A stretch of 64,000 nt of DNA, from assembly GCA_042408785.1 (NCBI GenBank), contig JBHOQU010000124.1, positions 1 to 64,000 on the forward strand. Reading direction: 5' to 3'. Of the stretch, positions 59,183 through 64,000 are shown in pieces (positions within the stretch are counted from its first letter, which is position 1; each line of letters begins with the position of its first letter). Made by a program: the position numbers and the translations under genes. The stretch is from JAUQQI01 sp042408785. GTDB lineage: Bacteria > Chloroflexota > Dehalococcoidia > JAUQQI01. The notes under the pieces are model-generated. The model was not told the DNA's origin and searched no databases. It saw only the letters and a program-made list of their open reading frames with translations.

Positions 59183-60379
59183 CTAATCCTGAACCAGGCC
59201 CACTTCCCGGGCGGTCTCAGCCACCGCGGCCAACATCCGGTCCAGGTGCTCGTCGGTGTGGGTGGCGATGCAGCTGGTTCGGATAAGCTCACTGCCGGGG
59301 GCAACGGCCGGGGCCACGGCCGCATTGACGTAGACGCCCCGGTCGAAAAGGCCCTTCCAGAAGCGGCCCACCTTAAGCTCGTCCCCGATAATGATGGGGA
59401 CGATGGGGCTCTGGCTGCGGCCGGTGCTGAGGCCCAGCCGCTCGAAGCCTTCCTTAAGCACCCGCGCGTTGTGCCAGAGCCGCCGGAGGCGCTCCGGTTC
59501 CCGCTGAATGATGCGCAGGGCCGCGAAGGCGGCCGCGGCCGAGGCCGGGGGAATGCTGGCGCTGAAAAGGAAGGAGCGGGCGGTGTGCTTGATGTACCAG
59601 ATGACGTCGGCCGGGCCGGCCACAAAGCCGCCGGTGGAGGCAAAGGACTTAGAAAACGTCCCCATAATGATGTCCACCTCGTCGAGCAGGCCGAAGTGTT
59701 CGGCGGTGCCCCGGCCGGTAGGTCCGAGCACCCCGAGGCCGTGGGCATCGTCCAGGAAAAGCCGCGCCCCGTAGCGCTTTTTAAGCTCGACGATGCGGGG
59801 CAGGTCGGCCAGGTCGCCTTCCATGCTGAAGACGCCGTCCACCACGATGAGGACGCCGTGGTCGGGGGAATACTGCTCCAGCAGGCGCTCCAGGTCCGCC
59901 ATGTCATTGTGCCTGAAGCGCACCGTCTGGCCGAAGGAGAGCCGGGTGGCGTCGACGATGGAGGCGTGGTCGGCCCGGTCAATAAGGGCCACGTCCCGCC
60001 GGCCCACCAGGGCGGAAATTGCGCCCAGGTTCGTCTGGAAACCGGTGGTGAACACCAGGGCGGCTTCCTTTCCAAGCCAGCGGGCAAGCTCATGTTCGAG
60101 CTCTTCGTGGAGGTCCAGGGTGCCGTTGAGGAGGCGGGAGCCGGTGCAGCTGGTGCCGTATTTTTCGACGGCCTTTATGGCGGCCTCCACCACCTCCGGG
60201 TGCTGAGTAAGGCCCAGGTAATTGTTGGAGCCGAACATGAGCATCTTACGGCCGTTAATGACCACCTCGGGGCCGGCCTGAGACTGGAGGGGGATAAAAT
60301 ACGGATACATCTGCTGGGCCTGGGCCAGCTGGATGGTGCTGGCCCGGCCGAACTGACGGCATTTCTCGAAGAGATCCAT
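59183..60379 (-). CDS. spt: serine palmitoyltransferase-like alpha-oxoamine synthase
   Basis: A 398-residue PLP enzyme condensing an acyl-CoA (or acyl-ACP) with an amino acid. N-terminal YPYFIPLQSQAGPEVVINGR and MLMFGSNNYLGLTQHPEV are close in style to bacterial serine palmitoyltransferases. PLP contacts are His138 (DRADHAS), LFLDDAHGLG (208-217) and Lys244 in GTFSKSFASTGG. KBL and BioF enzymes usually read TLGKA or TFSKA at this site; FSKSFAS fits SPT better. 2-amino-3-ketobutyrate-CoA ligase is the main alternative. The reductase next door supports a sphingoid-base pathway. Confidence 0.82.
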   Translation of the reverse strand: MDLFEKCRQFGRASTIQLAQAQQMYPYFIPLQSQAGPEVVINGRKMLMFGSNNYLGLTQHPEVVEAAIKAVEKYGTSCTGSRLLNGTLDLHEELEHELARWLGKEAALVFTTGFQTNLGAISALVGRRDVALIDRADHASIVDATRLSFGQTVRFRHNDMADLERLLEQYSPDHGVLIVVDGVFSMEGDLADLPRIVELKKRYGARLFLDDAHGLGVLGPTGRGTAEHFGLLDEVDIIMGTFSKSFASTGGFVAGPADVIWYIKHTARSFLFSASIPPASAAAAFAALRIIQREPERLRRLWHNARVLKEGFERLGLSTGRSQSPIVPIIIGDELKVGRFWKGLFDRGVYVNAAVAPAVAPGSELIRTSCIATHTDEHLDRMLAAVAETAREVGLVQD

Positions 60380-60580
60380 CGGTACCTCCTCTGGCGCCTC
60401 GACTTCTCAGGGCATTTGCCTTATAGATACTACTGCATTCCGGCAGGCCTGTCTTTCGCGCCGGCGGCCGGATGTTTCCTCGGTCCGGGATTGCCCGCCG
60501 GCTGTAACGTGCCAAGAGGTCGTTGCCAGGGGTCCTGCCAATAGCCAACAATAGGCTGGTGCTTACCCGGTCCAAAACCA

Positions 60581-60635
60581 CCGGCACCAAACTTGACATC
60601 AATCGCTTAGCGATTTATGTCAAATTTGGTGCCGG
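60581..60635. repeat. 55-base inverted repeat A
   Basis: The left arm 60581-60607 begins CCGGCACCAAACTTGACATC. The right arm 60609-60635 is its reverse complement with two mismatches in 27; the centre is one base. Shares the core AACTyGACATmA with repeat B and with a half copy at 11145-11158. Confidence 0.85.
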
Positions 60636-60763
60636 ATATTCCCTGGCCGTCGGGGTCTTGCCATCAAGCCCGGCCCCAAAATGGGGTCGGACAAAAAAAT
60701 AAACCCAGCAGGCCCCAAGCTCAAGCAGCTCTGCCACATTCCTTACCCGACCCAGATACGGCA

Positions 60764-60802
60764 AAACTCGACATAAGTTGCAGAGCAACTTATGTCGAGT
60801 TT
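60764..60802. repeat. 39-base inverted repeat B
   Basis: AAACTCGACATAAGTTGC (60764-60781) and its exact reverse complement (60785-60802) around AGA. Related to repeat A by the core AACTyGACATmA; no T run follows, so not an intrinsic terminator. Confidence 0.85.
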
Positions 60803-60875
60803 GGAGGCGGGCCGGCTTTGGCTACTACGGCCCCTAGGACCCGGTAACGATCTCCTGGCGCATTTCGCGGCCCGT

Positions 60876-60905
60876 TTGACTCCCGGCCGGGGGCGCAATT
60901 AATAT
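60876..60905 (+). promoter_or_regulatory. promoter of the small basic protein/mtaB unit
   Basis: TTGACT (60876-60881), an 18-base spacer and TAATAT (60900-60905); ATG 60925 follows after 19 bases. Confidence 0.6.
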
Positions 60906-60924
60906 TGTTTTCGGTGAGCGGCCT

Positions 60925-61089
60925 ATGGGCATAAGCGAACGTTACCGCAAGGTGCTGCGCAAGCACCGCAAGAAGCGCAAAAAGCTGGAGGAGCGGCGCC
61001 GGCTGATGCGCCTTGGCCTCTGGCCGCCGGCGGGCCAGCAGGCCGTGGGGTCCCCGGCCGCTCCCCAGGCCCCCCGTCCGGCCGGCTAG
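60925..61089 (+). CDS. small, highly basic protein, ribosome-associated candidate
   Basis: A 54-residue protein missed by length cut-offs. Residues 5-30 are almost all Arg, Lys and Glu (ERYRKVLRKHRKKRKKLEER, then RRLMRLG) and predict one helix; residues 34-54 are Ala/Pro/Gly-rich. It resembles in composition small ribosomal extras such as bS22 and the AURKAIP1/mS38-type proteins, but I see no definite signature. It has its own promoter and lies 28 bases before mtaB. Confidence 0.55.
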   Translation: MGISERYRKVLRKHRKKRKKLEERRRLMRLGLWPPAGQQAVGSPAAPQAPRPAG

Positions 61090-61117
61090 TACCGCCTGGC
61101 AGGCCCCCTGATGGCAG

Positions 61118-62449
61118 ATGGTTGAGTTGAGCCCGAATTCCGAGCGGCCCGGCCGTTTCGCGGTGGCTACCCTCGGCTGCCGCCTGAATCAGGCCGAATC
61201 CGACGAGCTGGCGCGGCGGCTTGCAGCCGCCGGCCTGGTGCCGGTGGACCTGGAGGATGGGGCCGACGTTTACGTGGTCAACACCTGCACCGTGACCCAC
61301 ATCGCCGACCGGAAGGCCCGCCACCTTATTCGGCAGCTAAAACGGTCCAATCCGGGGGCCATTATGGTGGTGACCGGCTGCTACGCCCAGGTGGCGCCCG
61401 GGGAGCTGCTGGCCATGCCCGAGGTGGACCTGCTGGTGCCCAACCGGGAGAAGGACCGGCTCCCGGAAATCGTCCTGGGGGAGTGGGAGCGGCGGTTCGG
61501 CCCGGTCCCCACCCGCCTCGAGGACCTGGCCGCCGCGGCCTACACCTGGGTAGACCGCCCCGGACATGCCCGGGCCCTTCTCAAGATTCAGGATGGGTGC
61601 AATTACGTCTGCGCCTTCTGCATCGTTCCCCGGGCCCGGGGCCGGCACCGGTCCGTTCCCCTCCTGGAGCTGGTCGAAAAGACCCGCCGGTTCGCCGCCG
61701 AAGGCTTCGAAGAGGTGGTCTTGACCGGGGTCTGTATCGGGGCTTACGGCCTGGAATGGGACGGCCGGTCCCACTTTTACGAGCTGGTCTGCGCCCTTCT
61801 GGAGCATACGCCCATCCGCCGGATCCGCTTCTCGTCCATTGACCCGGCCGACTTCGACCTGCGCCTGCTGGACCTTTTCCCCAACGAGCGGCTTTGCCGC
61901 CACTTCCACCTGCCCCTGCAGAGCGGCAGCGACCGGGTCCTGGCCCGGATGCGGCGGCGGTACACGGCGGGACAGTACCGGGAGCTGGTGGCGGCCGTCC
62001 GGTCGCGGGTGCCGGGGGCGTTTGTGGCGGCTGACGTCATCGTGGGCTTCCCGGGCGAGTCGGAGGCTGACTTCGAGGCCACCTATCGGCTCTGCCAGGA
62101 GCTGGAGTTTGCCGGCCTGCACGTCTTCCGGTATTCGCCCCGCCCGGGGACCCTGGCCGCCCGCTTCCCCGACCAGGTTCCCGAAGGTGTAAAGAAGGCC
62201 CGCAGCGAGCGGCTTATCGCCCTGGCCGAGGAGTCGGCCGCGGCCTTCCGGAGAAGCCAGGTCGGCCAGGTACTCGAGGTGATTGTGGAGGGGCCGGCCG
62301 AGGCGGGCCCTGAGGGCCGCTGGTGGGAGGGGCTGGCCGATAACTACCTGCGGGTGCGGTTTCCGGCGGCTGAGGCCGCCGTCGGCCGGCTCCGCCGGGT
62401 CCGGGTTACCGGCTGCGAGGGCGACCTGCTGGTGGCCCATCCCGTTTAA
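61118..62449 (+). CDS. mtaB: tRNA t6A37 methylthiotransferase MtaB-like
   Basis: A 443-residue radical-SAM methylthiotransferase. N-terminal UPF0004 domain with three Cys (TLGCRLNQAESD, VVNTCTVT, VVTGCYAQ) for one [4Fe-4S] cluster. Radical-SAM motif CNYVCAFC (about residues 165-172) for the second. C-terminal TRAM domain (about 380-440). The GCRLNQxES wording is typical of MtaB, which turns t6A37 into ms2t6A37, rather than MiaB or RimO (GCxxNxxDS). ATG 61118 lacks a strong ribosome-binding site. Confidence 0.93.
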   Translation: MVELSPNSERPGRFAVATLGCRLNQAESDELARRLAAAGLVPVDLEDGADVYVVNTCTVTHIADRKARHLIRQLKRSNPGAIMVVTGCYAQVAPGELLAMPEVDLLVPNREKDRLPEIVLGEWERRFGPVPTRLEDLAAAAYTWVDRPGHARALLKIQDGCNYVCAFCIVPRARGRHRSVPLLELVEKTRRFAAEGFEEVVLTGVCIGAYGLEWDGRSHFYELVCALLEHTPIRRIRFSSIDPADFDLRLLDLFPNERLCRHFHLPLQSGSDRVLARMRRRYTAGQYRELVAAVRSRVPGAFVAADVIVGFPGESEADFEATYRLCQELEFAGLHVFRYSPRPGTLAARFPDQVPEGVKKARSERLIALAEESAAAFRRSQVGQVLEVIVEGPAEAGPEGRWWEGLADNYLRVRFPAAEAAVGRLRRVRVTGCEGDLLVAHPV

Positions 62450-62460
62450 AGGAGGTCTGA

Positions 62461-63093
62461 GTGAACGTTTTCAACCGGGTGGTGGTGGTCCTCCTGCTCC
62501 TGGTGTTTATAACCTGCACGTTGCTGACGATCCTGACGGCGATGGTGGCCCCGGTTCAGGCGGCAACTGCCCTTTCGGACTTCTCCCGCAACTGGCTGGG
62601 CGAGTTCTTCCGAAATCTCACCGAGGCCACCTTTGAGGAGCGGCTGGTGTTTTTCCTCTTCGGGGCCTTCCTCGCCTTCATCGCCTTCATCATTCTGGTC
62701 CTGGAGCTTTTACCCGGACGCCCGTCGGGGGTAAGGTTGACCGGGGTGCCGGGGGAGGCCGTTCTGAGCGTGGACGCCATAATCCAGCGCCTCAAGTATG
62801 AGCTCGAAAGCGTCGCCGGCATTCGGGAGGCCCGGCCGAGGGTTCGGCCCCGGGGCCGGCAGGTGGACCTGGACCTGGAGCTGCGGCTTGACTCGAATGT
62901 AGACGTGGGTCCGAAGACCCAGGAGGCCGTCGACGTGGCCCGGCGGGTGCTGACGGAGCGCCTGGGAGTGGCGCCCCGGCAGGTTCGGGCCGTGGTGCGG
63001 TCGGTGGAGCGGCCCCGGCCGACTCCCCCTGCCGAGCCGGCCCGCCAGGAGCCCGCCCCGCCTCCGCCCCCGCCCGCCGAAACACCGCCGTAA
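62461..63093 (+). CDS. AmaP-like alkaline-shock-type membrane anchor protein
   Basis: A 210-residue protein. GTG 62461 follows AAAGGAGG. Two membrane helices (about residues 6-30 and 60-82) are followed by an Asp23/AmaP-like domain (AVLSVDAIIQRLKYELESVAGI, then VDLDLELRLDSNVDVG). The C-terminal 30 residues are Pro/Ala/Glu-rich and probably disordered. AmaP anchors Asp23 at the Gram-positive membrane. It sits 10 bases before scpB. Confidence 0.8.
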   Translation: MNVFNRVVVVLLLLVFITCTLLTILTAMVAPVQAATALSDFSRNWLGEFFRNLTEATFEERLVFFLFGAFLAFIAFIILVLELLPGRPSGVRLTGVPGEAVLSVDAIIQRLKYELESVAGIREARPRVRPRGRQVDLDLELRLDSNVDVGPKTQEAVDVARRVLTERLGVAPRQVRAVVRSVERPRPTPPAEPARQEPAPPPPPPAETPP

Positions 63094-63103
63094 GGGGGGC
63101 GGG

Positions 63104-63646
63104 TTGGACCCGGAACAGATCATTGAGGCCCTCCTCTTTGCCGCCGGCCGGCCGGTTCCGGTGGGGCGGCTTGCTCAGGCCGCCGAGCTATCCCTTGAAG
63201 ATACCCGGGCCACCTTAGACCGCCTTGAGGCCGTCCTGGCCGGGCGGGGGGTCCGGCTCCAGCGGTTCCGGGACACGGTGGCCCTGGTCACCGCCCCGGA
63301 GGCGGCCCCGGCGGTGCGCCGGCTCTTCGACCTGGAGCCGCCACCGAAGCTTTCCCGACCCCTGCTGGAAACCCTGGCGGTGGTGGCCCTTCTCCAGCCG
63401 GTGACCCGGGCTGAGGTGGACCGGCTCCGGGGGGTATCCTCCGACCGGGCGCTGGCCCTGCTGGCGGCCCGGGGCCTGGTGGAGGTGGTGGGCCGGGCTG
63501 AGGGGCCGGGCCGGCCGGCCCTTTACGGGGTGAGCCGCCAGTTCCTGGAGGCTTTCGGCCTCGAGTCGCCCGAAGCCGTAGCCAACCGCCTCGACCCGGA
63601 GGGCAAGCTCCGGCATCAGCTTCGGGAGCTTCGGACCCCGGCCTGA
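63104..63646 (+). CDS. scpB: segregation and condensation protein B
   Basis: A 180-residue winged-helix protein of the SMC-ScpAB complex. It has the N-terminal EQIIEALLFAAGRPVPVGRLAQ and a mid region LSRPLLETLAVVALLQPVTRAEVDRLRGVSS, matching the LSxAALETLAIIAYxQPITRxEIexIRGV signature. The expected RG-VNS appears as RGVSSDRAL. The C-terminus has GRPALYGVSRQFLEAFGL. TTG 63104 is used. ScpA is not in the window. Confidence 0.94.
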   Translation: MDPEQIIEALLFAAGRPVPVGRLAQAAELSLEDTRATLDRLEAVLAGRGVRLQRFRDTVALVTAPEAAPAVRRLFDLEPPPKLSRPLLETLAVVALLQPVTRAEVDRLRGVSSDRALALLAARGLVEVVGRAEGPGRPALYGVSRQFLEAFGLESPEAVANRLDPEGKLRHQLRELRTPA

Positions 63647-63650
63647 GCCT

Positions 63651-64000
63651 TCAGTCGCCGGGATACTTCTCGGCCAGCAGGCCGGCCACCGCCTCCAGGA
63701 GCACCCGGTCCTCGGGACCGAAGGGATCCAGCAGGTTGCTGTCGATATCGACCTCGCCCAGGACCCGCCCGTCCCGCTTTATCGGCACGACGATCTCCGA
63801 GCGCGTATAAGGAAAGCAGGCCAGATAGCGGGGCTCTTTGGTGACGTCGGGAACCACCACCGTCTGGCCGGTCTCGGCCGCCAGGCCGCAGATGCCGGTC
63901 CCGATGGGGATTCGCCCGTGGGCGGTGGGCTCCGGGCCGTCCCAGGCCAGGAGGACCAGCTGGTGGTGGATCACCCAGTAGATGCCCACCCACTGGTACT
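63651..64000 (-). CDS. GAF-domain protein, free methionine-R-sulfoxide reductase-like (N-terminus outside window)
   Basis: At least 116 residues read from the window edge. The frame stays open past GTG 63989 (YQWVGIYWVIHHQLVLLAW), so the true start is probably beyond 64000. It has the fRMsr-like blocks GRIPIGTGICGLAAETGQTVVVPDV and YLACFPYTRSEIVVPI, with two of the Cys (GIC and LAC) that act in fRMsr. A third Cys expected upstream is not seen in this part. It either reduces free methionine sulfoxide or is a ligand-binding GAF protein. Confidence 0.78.
   Translation of the reverse strand, partial: YQWVGIYWVIHHQLVLLAWDGPEPTAHGRIPIGTGICGLAAETGQTVVVPDVTKEPRYLACFPYTRSEIVVPIKRDGRVLGEVDIDSNLLDPFGPEDRVLLEAVAGLLAEKYPGD

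Larger units (their letters stand above)
60380..60924. other. 545-base intergenic region with two inverted repeats
   Basis: No gene is seen. It holds the inverted repeats at 60581-60635 and 60764-60802 and the promoter at 60876-60905. It lies between the divergent SPT-like gene and the small basic protein gene and is more AT-rich around the repeats than its surroundings. Confidence 0.65.

Overview
The window is a dense, high-GC bacterial chromosome segment. It opens with the 3' part of a 23S rRNA gene and then carries mostly single-copy housekeeping genes with very short spacers and many GTGA, ATGA or TTGA start/stop overlaps. The best guess is a single-membrane (monoderm) lineage of the Chloroflexota or a nearby Terrabacteria phylum. 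Reasons: a T-box-controlled ilv-leu operon, the rpmH-rnpA-yidD-yidC-jag order with a short YidC lacking a periplasmic domain, Tat-type lipoprotein solute-binding proteins, a MazG with a remnant YabN-like N-terminus, and no outer-membrane genes. This placement is inference. Recognisable promoters are sigma70-like, often with an extended -10 (TGnTATAAT).

Layout. 1-3060: end of 23S rRNA with no 5S gene after it, a terminator, then a membrane glycosyltransferase-like gene broken by two single-base frameshifts. 3157-10815: a fatty-acid/carboxylate block (enoyl-CoA hydratase, two acyl-CoA dehydrogenases, an Fe-ADH homologue lacking most metal ligands, an MFS carrier) and a frameshifted family-5 solute-binding protein. 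11280-13040: KefB-like antiporter. 13037-21426: leucine T-box with one specifier but two antiterminator/terminator modules, then ilvB-ilvN-ilvC-leuA-leuB-leuC-leuD. 21423-25730: rpmH-rnpA-yidD-lipoprotein-yidC-jag-pfkB. 25717-26181: a peroxiredoxin whose peroxidatic residue is encoded by in-frame UGA, so a probable selenoprotein. 26178-28168: coaBC and coaX on the minus strand, with a terminator hairpin in the coaX leader. 28436-31746: an arsenical operon (arsR, arsN2-like, arsM, MFS, arsN1-like). 31764-31871: tRNA-Gly and a shared terminator. 31853-37787: a minus-strand run with an archaeal-type FAU-1/DUF402 protein, an RtcA-like protein, a ureohydrolase, a zinc alcohol dehydrogenase and two peptide-type ABC permeases. 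37835-47657: DUF58, MoxR, uvrB, HpcH aldolase, a short CysS, CsaA, CdsA, a diguanylate cyclase and MazG. 47697-51247: a second peptide-type ABC set without ATPases. 51263-51846: a gene-free stretch that can fold into a pseudoknotted RNA ending in an intrinsic terminator. 51847-56619: zinc-ribbon protein, NifS, IscA, Nudix, CinA and glycerate kinase. 56657-60379: glycosyltransferase, NAD-dependent reductase and a serine-palmitoyltransferase-like enzyme, which suggests sphingolipid synthesis. 60380-60924: two related inverted repeats. 60925-64000: small basic protein, MtaB, an AmaP-like protein, ScpB and a GAF-domain protein cut by the window end.

How the parts fit. The T-box senses uncharged tRNA-Leu and controls the whole branched-chain/leucine pathway. 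NifS and IscA supply Fe-S clusters to enzymes such as LeuC, IlvD (not in the window) and MtaB. The arsenic genes form one translationally coupled unit under an ArsR-type promoter. Both peptide-type ABC loci lack ATPase genes here, so those must be encoded elsewhere.
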